Shown: positions 29,940 to 40,795 of the stretch, piece after piece | Position numbering within the stretch: position 1 is the first letter of the stretch | How the letters are laid out: the number at the start of each line of letters is the position of its first letter | Assembly (NCBI GenBank): GCA_029237695.1 | Contig: CM055274.1 | Location: forward strand, 73,418,140-73,482,139 | Reading direction: 5' to 3' | DNA: 64,000 nucleotides | Source: Conchocele bisecta | Taxonomy: Eukaryota > Mollusca > Bivalvia > Lucinida > Thyasiridae | Notes under the pieces: model-generated | The model's database searches: none | Seen by the model: the letters and a program-made list of their open reading frames with translations, nothing else | Told to the model about the DNA's origin: nothing | Translations under genes and position numbers: made by a program

Positions 29940-31760
29940 CACAACATAAACCATAATGTAGTTCACATTGTAAACAACAAGGCTCCGTTTTGCATGTGCA
30001 TTCACACAGCCACAGAGGATTACGTGTTCATTGTCTATGTTGCATTCACAGTTTCAGTTATGTTTTTATATTACTGGTTTGTACAGTCAATGATACATAA
30101 AATACAAATACATGCTGTGAAATATATACAAAAAACCAGTGTCAACAATTTTGCATGCGCCACCTAATGTGGCTGTGTGAATGTACATGCACAAGAGAGA
30201 TACACTACCTATAATGGCGTCAATGTTCCAGGTGTGTGTTTACTTGTATAAAAACATCATTGTATCTATTTCCGCTACATGAAATGCAAACATCTCACCA
30301 AAATACACAACCATAGCGTAAACAATGATGTCTCAGTCTCTGTATGAGCATTCGCATAACAACTTTATGTGACTGTGTGAACGCACATGCAAAACTGAGA
30401 TTACACCGTCAATATTGGGTCCAAAGTTCCAGGAATGTGTTTACTAGTGTTGAAACATCACCAGGTCTCCTACACAAAATCCAAACAATTCTGTAAAATA
30501 TATACAAAACGGGTATAAACAACTACGAGTCCGTTTGTCATATGCATCCCCACAGTCAACGTGTGTTGCAGTATGTATGTACATGCACAAGAGAGACATA
30601 CCGCCTATATCGGTGTAAAGGTTCAAGTAGCCTATTTCACCAACATTGCAAAGTATGCTTATATATACTTTGGGGGAGACATTTTCAATTTTAAGGATAA
30701 ATGTATTATTTTTTATTATACTGAACTTATTACATTATCACAGCCATTTTGGCTGTGATAATGTAATACATTCAGTATAATAATTCTGCATACTTTTAAT
30801 CATCACATATATGCAGTTGTTAGTTTTATATGAAATAATGCATTTCAGGAAAAATAAATGATTACTCCCTCAATGTATATTTTGCTATAAACGTATACTT
30901 TGCAACGTTGGTGAAATAGGCTACAGGTGTCTGTCTACTTGTATAGAAACATCACCAGATCCATTTCTGCTACATAAAAGACAAACAGTTCTACAAAATA
31001 CACAAACAAAGCGCAAACAATGACGTCACCGTTTTGCATGTGCATCCAAACAACCACTGTACGTTGCTGTGTGAATGCACATGCACATGAAAACTAAAAC
31101 TATCCTGCCAATAGTGGGTCGAACATTTCAGGGGTTTGTTTACTAGTATTGAAGCATCACCAGGTCTCGTACACAAAATACAAGACATTCTTTAACATAA
31201 TATACAAAACGGGTATTAATAATGACGAGTCCGTTTGGCATATGCATCCCCACGCCACACCATGTTGCTGTGTGAATGTGCATGCACATGAGAAACATAC
31301 CACATATATCGGCGTCAATGTTCCAGGTGTGTGTCTACTTGTATAGAAACATCACCTGATCTATTCCGTTACATGACATACAAACAGTTCTACAAAATAC
31401 ACAAACATAGCGTAAACAATGACGTCTCCTGTTTGCATGTGCCTCACCATAGCCACTTTACGTGGCTGTGTGAATGCACATGCAAAACGGAGATTGTCCT
31501 GTCTATATTGGGTTTAACATTCCAAGGGTGTGCTTACTTGTACATGTTGTATTTAGATATTTAAATATTTCTGATACTTCAAATACAAAATGTAAAATAT
31601 ATACCACAAACGAGTGTAAACAATGATGGCTCCGCTTTGCATGTGCATTCACACAGCCACATTATGTGGCTGTGTAAATGCACCTGCAAAACGGAGCTAG
31701 ACTACACCGCCTATATTGGCTCCAACATTCCACGTGTGTGTTTATTCAAGCACAACCCGG
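29940..31760. repeat. 199-bp satellite with two-monomer higher-order unit
   Basis: About nine monomers of 196-203 bp alternate between two types, giving a repeat of about 399 bp. Anchors AAACATCACCAGGTCTC-like occur near 30250, 30452, 30947, 31150 and 31346. Each monomer has a palindrome-like pair CGTTTTGCATGTGCATTCAC and GTGAATGCACATGCAAAACG around GCCAC...GTGGC, plus TGTTCCAGGTGTGTGTCTAC. One A element interrupts it. Identity is moderate, so the array is old. Confidence 0.85.
30628..30923. mobile_element. Family A MITE, copy 5, inserted in the satellite
   Basis: TAGCCTATTTCACCAACATT to ...GGTGAAATAGGCTA. The right flank is CAG; the left flank is AAG where neighbouring monomers read CAG (GTTCCAGGTGT). 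The insertion split that target. The inner palindrome is intact. Confidence 0.85.
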
Positions 31761-32330
31761 TCCAGTTCTGTTACATAAATCAAGCGTGTGGTTAGTGGCG
31801 CGAGCTATTTAAAGCCGCTGCCACGGTAAAATTACCAAACAAAAGGTTCGTAAAGCCGACAAACTCGTTTAGGCGGTCTCTGATGGAAATAGCAGACAGG
31901 CTCTCTTGCCAGAATGTATGGAATCTACAATGTATAGTGGCCGTTACCAGTGCATCCAACTGACAGCTCGTAACAATTATCTTCGAGAGGTCATGTATGT
32001 GAGGGGATTAGAGGAGTTGTTTGCTTGCGAATGGCTCGAAGACCATCGATACTTGTGACGGCTATGCATGGTTTTGACCATGTATTATCAGAATCTTATT
32101 ATCACATTACATTATCAGACCTTGTGCATGAGACGACACTGTATTATCAGAAATAGTGTAATCAGAAATTCACCCTGTACACTGTGCATTATCAGACATT
32201 CTGCATGACCAAAAATGGTATTTTCCGACATTGTATAATTATTAGACGCTGCATTATCAGGCGAAAGTATATGTCGGGTAGCATCAGTAACAGTTGACTG
32301 GTTTGGTAGGATATGCAATTTCAATTTATA
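31761..32330. repeat. Unassigned, ending in a degenerate minisatellite
   Basis: At about 32080-32275 short degenerate repeats of GCATTATCAGACATTGTGCA type recur six to eight times at roughly 20-30 bp spacing. The preceding 300 bp is unrecognised. Confidence 0.5.
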
Positions 32331-32388
32331 GATTTACATTTATTGAGCATAGGCTGCATATGCAACCTATGCTCAATAAATGTAAATA
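32331..32388. mobile_element. Family B central palindrome only
   Basis: GATTTACATTTATTGAGCAT AGGCTGCATATGCAACCT and the complement, without the GGGGCCGTTTCAC arms. It is either a remnant or a separate short palindromic unit that B elements contain. Confidence 0.65.
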
Positions 32389-32479
32389 CAATAATTGTTT
32401 CAGCAAATATCCACACAATTTTCAATGTCAATTGACACTATAACATGATCCTACACCAATATCCCTAACCCGAAGTATC

Positions 32480-33429
32480 TGTCTGTAATGCGCCCGTCAC
32501 ATCGAAGGATGTTCCCGCTGCGTTCTTGAAGTTATAAACAATTTCTAGGACTCCGCGACAACTTCGTGGTCTTCTAGAAAATTAAAAGAAAATGTGAAAT
32601 TGTCCCGCTCATGCTACGTCAGCGCTACGTCCATGCTAAGTTCCTGTTGCGTTGGTGGCGTTCCCACTGAGTTCAATGTGCGCGCAGGACATGGTACGTG
32701 CGACGTCGGAAGGGTTCCCGCTATGTCATCGCTACGTCCGCGCAGATTGAGACTTGTTGTGGTCACGTCTATACTGCGTCCATTGGGCGTCCACTACGTC
32801 AGTATAAATAGTCCTTGCGGGTTGACACCTTTTTCATTCATTTTCCAGATGTTAAATAGTTTGCATAGACGTGATAAGAACGTAGGTCTGTCGGTGTTTG
32901 GACGTCCTGTGGGCGTGATATAAACTTCATTGTCGTGCATTGAACTTGCCATGAACGCAGCATTCAATTCATGAAGTTTTGTTACGTATTATGAGCGTAG
33001 CGACGTCTTAAACAGGACGTAAGGACAACTGAATATGCGTAGTGGACGCGTAGTAGACATGGACGGTGTTGTCACTGAGCTGTTGATACGTTCTTACCGT
33101 CAATATAACGTGTCCGCTACGTCTACGCTACGGCAAAAGCGCTGTTAGTAGATCATAAGAAGTTCTTACTGCGTCCTGTTCAGACCGCGTTGGCGTTACG
33201 TGGGTTTTGAACATGTCCAAAGTCCACGTAGCAGAAAATCGGTCTCCGGAGACCATAAAGGCCATGTCACGTCAATAAAAGTTTCCACTGCGTTTTCGGT
33301 AGCTTCTATGAGTTCCCACAGTGACTGTGTTCTAGCTTTTGTTCATGGATGCAGCGAGAACTTCATTGACGTAGCTCTGGTGTGACGGGGTATATCCCCG
33401 TCACACCAGAGCTACGTCAATGAAGTTCT
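32480..33429. repeat. ACGT-rich element ending in a 73-bp palindrome
   Basis: The stretch is studded with CTACGTC and GCGTTC motifs at irregular short spacing, on both strands. It ends in a perfect palindrome at 33357-33429 (AGAACTTCATTGACGTAGCT through GTGACGGGG and back). The left boundary may be GCCCGTCACATCGAAGG near 32491, an inverted match to TGTGACGGGG. The 109-codon frame inside has no recognisable domain. Mobile nature is inferred. Confidence 0.5.
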
Positions 33430-33774
33430 TACGTAAGTCGCCCTGCGTTACAGACGGAGACTTCGGGTTACAGTATCCCCAGTGTGTGTATTTGATGAAC
33501 ATGTCAATGTCCTCGGTGCGTGCATGAACTGGCGTTGAAACGTGTTTGTTGTTTTGGAACCCCCGCATGGGAACACACGCAGAAATGTACGTGTACACCA
33601 CAGGTATGCGGGGTTGACCGCAGACATCTTGGAACGGGGCCACGAGTCAAGCAGCGCATGTGAAACATGGGAAAGATATGGACTGCCGGCATATTGCCAC
33701 ACACGTTGGATACAATAATTACACCCCACCAAACCAAACAAATAATACTCTGCAAGTTGGTATTGATAATTGTA
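33430..33774. other. Unassigned 345 bp
   Basis: No repeat seen. Three overlapping minus-strand frames (80-117 codons) cover it; the longest contains no domain I recognise. Confidence 0.4.
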
Positions 33775-34100
33775 TATGGAAGCGTCAAGTTCTGGTACCA
33801 ATGCTAAAATATTTTTATCTCCTAATTAGAAGATAATAACTTAGTATTTCCTAATTAGGCGTTTTTATCTCCTAATAAAGACCTACTATCTGTGCCGATG
33901 CTAAAACATAATTTAGATACTAGCTCCTAATTAGGAGTCCTAATTATGAGATACTAACTACTAATTATTAGATATTATCTCCTAATTAAGAGTTACTGAT
34001 AGTAATACCTAATTAGGAGATAGTAAGTCCTAATTAGGAGACAATAACTACTAATTAGGAGATAAATGTATTTTAGCATTGGCACCATGACGCTTCCATA
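33775..34100. mobile_element. Inverted-repeat element packed with CTAATTAGGAG
   Basis: The ends TATGGAAGCGTCAAG...CCAATGCTAAAATA and TATTTTAGCATTGG...TGACGCTTCCATA are inverted over about 35 bp. The interior has about ten copies of TATCTCCTAATTAGGAG, itself palindromic around TAATTA. 326 bp, non-coding. Superfamily unknown. Confidence 0.7.
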
Positions 34101-34391
34101 TTTGCAATTATACAATGTGTACAGCACTAAAATATAAATAGTTTATTGAACGTTGTTAGTTTTTGTGTTACAAATGATCGCTAGTTAAAGTCCATTATGA
34201 TTAATGAAGCTAGTGATTAGTATGGACATGTCGTTATAAATATGGGGCATGTATATTGTCTGATAATTAACAACAATTAACAAGTATATTTTCCAAAGAG
34301 TTATAACATAAATTAATTACTTAACTATTGCTACATCTGCGCAGTCCGTGATTGAATGCAATGTGAGGCAGCTACCGGTACTTCTAACATA

Positions 34392-34491
34392 CAGTGGGGT
34401 CAGCGTGTAAGTGCACACACGAACGAACACGACAGGTTGGAACCAACCTGTCATGTTCGTTCGTGTGTGCACTTACTCGCTGACCCCACTG
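34392..34491. mobile_element. Family G 100-bp palindrome, copy 2
   Basis: CAGTGGGGTCAGCGTGTAAG...GGTTGG and its complement, exactly 100 bp with essentially no loop (GGTTGGAACCAACC). TA on both sides. Two arm mismatches (TCATG for TCGTG; CTTACTC). Confidence 0.88.
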
Positions 34492-35101
34492 TATCAGGAA
34501 TTAGCTGGACGCACATCCACGTTATCCTGGAAGTAACAATTATATACATAGTTCGAGATGAAATGCCAAAATCGCAAAATTATGGAAACAAGGCCTAATA
34601 ATGCAGGTGTGTGACTTTTTTATGACACACCTAACTTATATCCTGGCTACGACATACCTCACGTGTTTATTTACCTAATTAAACGAAAGAAAACTAAATG
34701 AACGTACAGTATCCTGCCATAAGACTTGATAAGTGATCGTTCAAAAACCAAGATGGTCGACATGTTATTATAGAACGCAATCGCAGTTGTTCCCAAGTGC
34801 CTGTTGAAACTGCAATGGCCATGTTTGAACGATGACCTCTGGCACGGTACTGTACCTCCACAACTGTTGACGTCGTCGCCGTCGCCGTCGACGCCAGAAT
34901 CGTGACAGTTAGTCGCCACTATAAGGGGTTGCGACAAAATACTATTTAATGGTATTTCACCGCTAAATATGATTAATTGTTGATCATTCGGACTTTCTGT
35001 GTGCACATATCGCGATATCTGATAAGTTATAGAGTATGTCCTGATCAATTGGCACGCACATGCAACATGTCTGGTATAGATGGAAGTTGTTATAAACATA
35101 G
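34492..35101. other. Unassigned, holding the longest minus-strand open frame
   Basis: A 170-codon minus-strand frame (34671-35183) covers most of it but starts inside a family E hairpin and shows no recognisable domain. It is probably chance, though a single-copy gene cannot be excluded. Confidence 0.4.
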
Positions 35102-35370
35102 AGAATAGTATGTTAGTTCCGTGAATGGGAAAACATATCTGGCAAGGCTTAGGAAACGGGATGGGCGAGGCTCTGCCGAGCACATCCCGTTTCCATGCCG
35201 CGCCATATATTTTTTTCCATTCATGACACTAACCTACTATTCTATATATTTATCCCGTCAAGACATACAAATGGCTTTCAAATGCAAAATAAAATAACCC
35301 CAGTTATTTATACGTAGTGATTAGGACGTATTGACAGGATATCAAACATGTTTCACGGCACATACTATTC
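35102..35370. mobile_element. Family E element, copy 3 (diverged)
   Basis: The hairpin GAATAGTATGTTAGTTCCGT...CACTAACCTACTATTC (35102-35241) is followed by TTTATCCCGTCAAGACA and, further right, GTTTCACGGCACATAC. The order of the two halves is opposite to copies 1 and 2. It has more substitutions than those copies. Confidence 0.75.
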
Positions 35371-35489
35371 AGTCATTGGTCCGACATCGCAAATGCGCGT
35401 GCTGATCTCGGATTCCATCTATAGCATGTTGCATAAGACCGGATTTCTCACATGGACAGGTGCGTTGGATGGCGGATCATAATGTATAT

Positions 35490-35494
35490 AAAAA
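35490..35494 (-). terminator. Pol III terminator of tRNA-Arg
   Basis: Run of five T on the minus strand, three bases past the tRNA 3' end. Confidence 0.75.
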
Positions 35495-35497
35495 GTA

Positions 35498-35570
35498 CGA
35501 CCCCGACGAGATTCGAACTCGCAATCTTCTGATTCGAAGTCAGACGCCTTATCCATTAGGCCACGGGGCC
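35498..35570 (-). tRNA. tRNA-Arg (anticodon TCG)
   Basis: Read on the minus strand this is a complete 73-nt tRNA without intron. The acceptor stem is GGCCCCG paired with CGGGGTC (one G-U pair) and G is the discriminator base. The D arm is GCCTAATGGATAAGGC and matches the A box. The anticodon stem TCTGA/TCAGA has the loop CTTCGAA, giving anticodon TCG, which decodes CGA as arginine. The T arm GCGAG-TTCGAAT-CTCGT matches the B box. CCA is not encoded, as expected for a nuclear gene. A TTTTT run immediately downstream on the minus strand (35490-35494) is a Pol III terminator. The regular stems suggest a functional gene. Confidence 0.93.
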
Positions 35571-36056
35571 CGTGACAACAATGGTCTTCGATAGTTGCTT
35601 AATGAAACATAAACCACTGTAACGCAACGGCCAATATATTTAAGCAGTTTACCAATATCGCCAAAAAGCACAAGTGCTACTAGCCAGCCGTTTGGTCTAT
35701 TACGGGCCCAGCATAGAACGACTTTGGCTAGACTATCTCAATATACCGAGTTACCTTACACAATGCCGGTCTGTCATGAGTTGATAAACAGTGGCGTATT
35801 GCCTCTCAGTCCAGTGTACAACTTGTTCAGCTGTACATCGGCGCACTTTTGACAGTAGCTACACTGTAGCATAAGCACGAGTTAGCTAGTGTTCTGGAGA
35901 CAAGGGATACACTAGAACAATTCATATAATATGAGTAGCCGATTCATCTGGCTATGTATTACACTGGACGCTTTTGGATTTCCTCACCAGTTTGTAACAC
36001 GGTCCGTTCCGTGTCAATTTTTTAATTAATCAAAACGAGATGTTGTTACAAACTCG
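35571..36056. other. Unassigned region upstream of the tRNA
   Basis: No repeat or gene recognised. Confidence 0.4.
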
Positions 36057-36173
36057 TTAAAATAATGACGAACACTGAAGATCCTGATGAGACGGCTCGT
36101 TACGAGCCGTCTCATCTGGATCTACTGTGTTTTTCAATATTGACTTTATGGTCTGTATCGTCGAAAGAGTTAA
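36057..36173. mobile_element. Family K MITE, short copy between TTAA sites
   Basis: TTAA at 36057-36060 and 36170-36173 bracket the central palindrome GACGGCTCGTTACGAGCCGT and the right end CGTCGAAAGAG. The left CCCTTTCAAC end is missing, so the left TTAA may be coincidental. Confidence 0.6.
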
Positions 36174-36329
36174 CAGGAGGTGATAAAGTGTTTAAGTAAA
36201 AAGAAACAGCCGAAATATTAGGGTTTCCTACTCTATGAATTGTACACGGCTACAGATTGTCATGAATTTATGTTGACATTGCCACAATTTCTATTTTAAT
36301 TGTCTAGCCTTTTATGTATTTCTCTGTTA

Positions 36330-36733
36330 TTTTAGTCTATGGTCTGGATTGATTTATGCTCTTCTCCGTTCCACATTGCTCTGTTGTTGTCGGCATTCCT
36401 CTTCTATAGTCTGTTCATATGTCAGACCTAAATAGAAGGGTTCAGTGGATGTTTGGGGCTAAATCAATTGCTCTGCAATGTTTCTTGTTTAATTATTTCA
36501 CTCTGCACGTCTTTGATGTCTTCTGATAATGTATTCTCCATTGCAAATCGCCCTGTTATGCTCTTCTCTATTCCATAATGTTCTACCATGCTCTGTTCTG
36601 AATTTCTCTGTTTTGCGTTTCAATCATTTGAGGGCTATTTTGCTTTTCTCCGCTCTGTGCAGCTTTGTCGTACTCTTCTTCTACTTCTGTGGCACTTCTT
36701 ATTCCATGTTATGTGTTATGTCTGGCATACTAC

Positions 36734-36794
<61 letters not shown>

Positions 36795-37858
36795 GCACGT
36801 TTTTTCTGTATCGTGCTTATATATTATCTTTCGTTTATATTGCTTTTGCAATATATATGACCTATGCCGTTCTGTGTAGCTATGTGATGCTGTGATGCTG
36901 TACTGCTATGTCTTGACCATTGATGTTCTCTGATTTTAAGTTTTTTTATACTGGTTCAATTGCTCTATACTCAAACAATATGTTCTGCTTGACTTTGCTC
37001 CATTTATTTCTATATCACGTTCTTGTTTATTATATGTGTCTCTCTGCTATGCACTTCTCTGTACGCACGCTGTACCATGTTCTAAAACTCTTTGATGTGG
37101 CGCGTCTCCCTGCTATATTTCTTTATTTCGCTCTTCACCATAATGTTGTATTTGTATTGTTATGTCATACTTTCCTATAACTGTTCCGTCATGTTACTAT
37201 CTATTGCAAATTGATATGCTATGCTGTTATCTATTCCGTACTGTTCTTGTGTTCCTCCTCTGTATTAGTGTGTGTTGCTCTTGTATGCGTTCCTACTTTC
37301 TGTATTGTTGCATTATGTACTCGTGCATGGATTTCCAGATTTGCTCTGAATACCATCTGCGTTGTTCTGAAAGCATTTAGTATGCATACTCTTCCCTGTG
37401 CTACATTGCTTTGCTGTGTCCATCCCCTCCTCATTCCGGTTTGCTCAATTCTTCTATAGTCTGTTCAAAATCATTATGCTCTTATTTATTCTGTACGTTT
37501 ACTCGTGTAGTAAATTTGTCTAATATGCTCTGCTAGTATCCACCTGAATCGTCGTATTATACTCTACTCAGTTCTTTATTGCTTTGTTATTGTTATATTC
37601 TGGATTGTGTTATATTGCTGTATTATGTATGTCTCTGTTCTGATTATCAACGTCGATAATTACGTTCCACTTGCTTTGTTATATTATATAACTTCTGCTC
37701 TGAATGTTCGTTATTGACTTTCTCACTTCTACACACATATGTATGTGTTTTACTAAATATTTACTACGTTCGGTATTGCATTCCTATGTCTATACTGTTC
37801 AGCATATTGTATATGGTGTGATGTACATGTATTCGTATATTACGTTGTTCTAGGCGTA
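36330..37858. repeat. Strand-asymmetric T/C-rich decayed microsatellite tract
   Basis: About 1.5 kb is rich in T and C on the plus strand. It is made of drifting pentamer-like words (TGCTCTGTTC, TATTCCATAA, TGTTCTACCA, TCTGTTCTGA). It includes a pure (TC)n run at about 36735-36791 and repeats of CTTCTATAGTCTGTTCA at about 36403 and 37449. Many frames of 60-116 codons here, rich in Leu, Ser and Phe, are composition artefacts. Confidence 0.7.
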
Positions 37859-37861
37859 CTA

Positions 37862-37930
37862 CAGTGGAACCTCTCTAAACCGGACACCCTGTGCTGTGCA
37901 CAGGGTGTCTGGTTTAGAGATGTTCCACTG
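37862..37930. mobile_element. Family C 69-bp hairpin MITE
   Basis: CAGTGGAACCTCTCTAAACC and ...GGTTTAGAGATGTTCCACTG with centre CCCTGTGCTGTGCACAGGG. TA at 37860-37861 and 37931-37932. Two arm mismatches. Confidence 0.88.
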
Positions 37931-38825
37931 TAAGTCCGATGTAAGAGCAATGAAACACATGCCCATGTGTATTGCAATCACGAACACTGATAAACATCGA
38001 TGTCGCAAGGCTGTTCGGCTCCACTGTAGATGTATTTATTCCATGTATATCCACATTAGTTTGTCCTGCATCGGTTACTCGATGCATCAACTTCTTATTT
38101 TGAGGACGTCTTCGTCGCACGGTTCGAACAAAACTGAAACGTAACTGTATATGTCAGCGTTTGGAGACAACTCCTCCTGTCAGAATAGTTGACAACGGTG
38201 ACAGGTTATTGCCCGCTTCCGCTGGATTTATCATTGTAATGCTGAATTCAACTTTGCCGTATAATGTTATTATTTGCATTCCAGTTTTCTCGATAAAAAC
38301 ATGGTTTTTCAATGGCAATGATTGTAATGTGTTGCCAAACCAGGTTTTTATTACGAAAAAGGAATAAAATAAGAAAGGACAATTTTCATTTCCCGCGTTT
38401 TAAGGGTTAATTCCCTGACTAGCGTATATCAATCAACAAATAGTGTTCAGAATATTCTCTTTTTATCGAATTCAAACTTGCATGTTAATTTTTTTGTGTG
38501 GAAAATGTATCTCATCCAAAATATAAGGTTTGTTTTCGTTTTTTTTTTTTGTTCGTTTTAAATTATTTTTAGGATTAAAAACAAACCAATACACGTATAA
38601 TTTTCCGATAGTCGTTTTCTCGATTATCATATTTATCTTGTAGTAATTTGGAACTTGAAAACCAGTGAATTTCGGGTTAATGCAGCCTGATCAGATCTAG
38701 AGCCTGTACATTTTGCAAAGTAACCGTGAATCATGTATGCGCTATTAACACGTATTTTGTAACGTTAACAAACTACAGACGTGTGTTCGAAGCACATGAT
38801 CTACAATTACCAATATCTCATTCGT
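37931..38825. other. Unassigned 895 bp
   Basis: AT-rich with a poly-T run at about 38540-38550. Short frames on both strands (82 and 68 codons) have no recognisable domain. Confidence 0.4.
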
Positions 38826-39252
38826 GCCAATGAGGGATCATAGCTAGTTATCTCCCGTTGAAATTATTTATAGGAATCCGGTCCAAATGCTGTCGTATTT
38901 TATGGCCTAATTGCTTCTTGTAATAAAAACGAATATCACATGATTTGTTGTGTAAAGAAGCAACTATAGTGATTTCGACTAGTGTTGATCCAGATCATCA
39001 GACACATCTGCGCATTCTGATCAGGGACTGCATTATTTTCAAGATGCATATGTTCACACTTATTAATTGTATTGAAATCAGTGTAGATACCAGATCAGAC
39101 TGCACATGTGTGCAGTCTGATCTGGGTCTACCCTGTTTGCAGTCTTTATTTCGCAAGTTATTCAGTAAGACATACACGCTAAAATAAACCAAAGGACCGG
39201 ATCTCTATAAATAGATTTGCTATGGGAAATAACTAGCTACGATCCCCATTCA
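38826..39252. mobile_element. Inverted-repeat element with a GATCAG hairpin core
   Basis: About 60-bp inverted ends: AATGAGGGATCATAGCTAGT through GGAATCCGGTCC at the left, GGACCGGATCTCTATAAATA through CTAGCTACGATCCCCATT at the right. The core has GATCCAGATCATCAGACA at 38987 and a strong hairpin CCAGATCAGACTGCACATGTGTGCAG at about 39090-39130. Core words match the centre of family D, so a D-like segment may have been captured. Confidence 0.65.
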
Positions 39253-39589
39253 TATAAAACCTCATATATACGCTGTTTCCCACGACGTGTGCTGGATAAA
39301 ACAGTATAGTCTAGCTTTGTATAATATTAGCAAAGTGTTAAAGCATTTCAATCTGATTAAAAGATTACAATAACACTGCCAAGAAGATTTGTAGATATAT
39401 TAATACATTCAATAAATACACTTTCAGTATTTTTAAATCAATTATATCGTTTAAGTCATTTGCTAGTGGGCTTAAAAGGCAGGATGGTCACTTTTCCAAT
39501 CCTGAAATGACTAATGTCTATACAAATATAATCATTATAGATATAATTTAATTCCCACGGCGAAAATGGAGCAATCACCAAAATTAAAA
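39253..39589. other. Unassigned 337 bp
   Basis: AT-rich, no feature recognised. Confidence 0.4.
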
Positions 39590-40136
39590 TGTGGCTGTGA
39601 CTGGAGAAATTGGGCTTATGGGATTCACCACCAGTGTAACCCCTGTAGCCGATTTCATCAAAATTGCAAAGCATACTTATCTACCAAAGTATACTTTGAG
39701 GGAGTAATCATTTATTTTTCCCGAAATGCATTATGTCATATATAACTAACTACTGCATATATTTGATGATTAAAACTATGCAGAATTATTATACTGAATT
39801 TATTACATTATCACAGCCAAAATGGCTGTGATAATGTAATACATTCAGTATAATAAAAAATAATAAATTTCTCCTAAAATTGAAAATTTCTCCCTCAAAG
39901 TATACTTTGCTAGCTAAATATACTTTGCAATGTTGGTGAAATCGGCTACTGATCGAATAGCACATTCATGTAGTCTGATAACTATCTATGTTGCTTGTTA
40001 GAAGCATGACGGGTGTTTTATCGATGAAATGGCGAACAGAGCAGATCCTGATCAAACTGTGCGGATGCACAGACTGATCTGGATCTACACTGGTCGCAAA
40101 AACCACAAGGTTCCATTTATACAGTCACAGTCACAA
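39590..40136. mobile_element. Family D element, copy 4, interrupted by an A element
   Basis: TGTGGCTGTGACTGGAGAAA at the left; CATTTATACAGTCACAGTCACA at the right. After removing the A copy (39646-39948) the interior reads ACCAGTGTAACCCCTGATCGAATAGCAC, the normal D order. The core hairpin GATCCTGATCAAACTGTGCG...GATCTGGATC lies at about 40044-40088. Confidence 0.82.
39646..39948. mobile_element. Family A MITE, copy 6, nested in a D element
   Basis: TAGCCGATTTCATCAAAATT to ...GGTGAAATCGGCTA with exact CTG duplications (39643-39645, 39949-39951). The target CCTGATC is intact in other D copies, which proves both the boundary and the 3-bp duplication. Confidence 0.92.
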
Positions 40137-40795
40137 ATGTATTTATTGTTATTATTAAACAATCTTTAACACTAGTCAGGTGCTACACGCAGCAATCATT
40201 AACTTGAACTTCCCAGATGTGGGAGTTTTCTTTTCACGTTTCTTTCATGCGAGTTTGGTCAGAAAGTGTATACCAATCCCACTTTCAATATTTGCGATGT
40301 ACAGCATCCAATTACAGTACATGTGTATTCCTTAAATTGACAAGATAAATAATAAATGTCCTGCATAGTCTATGGATGAATGGACAAGTTGATATGACCG
40401 AAAACGGTAAAATGGTAGAACACATATTACTGCATAAAACGCCCTACCGTAACTATGCCTCTCATTACAGAAGTGTGTTACATGTATGTGCGTGTGTGTG
40501 TAGCCAATGTCAAGTTCAGGCTAACTGAATTTGTTTATCATTCCGTTTTCTTTAGTTTTGGCTGCAATGGCGAAACAATACGTGTCACAAAAACAGTCTA
40601 CCCATGTTTCATTATTGTAGGTTAAATTAGCTGGTGCAATTGTATTGTACGTGCATTTACCTTATTATGTAATTATTAACCTATTATCTTAATCATTTAC
40701 CTTAATGTATACCGTAATCGCAACAATATGAATTGTATGAATGCATTTTCATGTCAAACTTGCACTTGCCACGAAAGGGCATTCATCTATATTAT
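40137..40795. other. Unassigned 660 bp
   Basis: AT-rich, with a short GT run at about 40490-40500. No gene or repeat family recognised. Confidence 0.4.

Noticed and set aside
29940..31760. 5S rRNA or tRNA gene cluster
   Set aside because: The periodicity is about 199 bp but no internal Pol III boxes or conserved RNA folds were seen in the monomer.
32594..32923. 109-codon frame as a gene
   Set aside because: It lies in the ACGT-motif-rich repeat block; codons follow the motif rather than a protein pattern.
34671..35183. 170-codon minus-strand open frame as a gene
   Set aside because: It starts inside a family E hairpin and has no recognisable domain, splice context or supporting homology that I can see. 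A length near 170 codons is possible by chance in 64 kb.
36529..37459. Hydrophobic Leu/Ser/Phe-rich frames as membrane proteins
   Set aside because: All lie in the T/C-rich tract and overlap each other in several frames; composition alone explains them.
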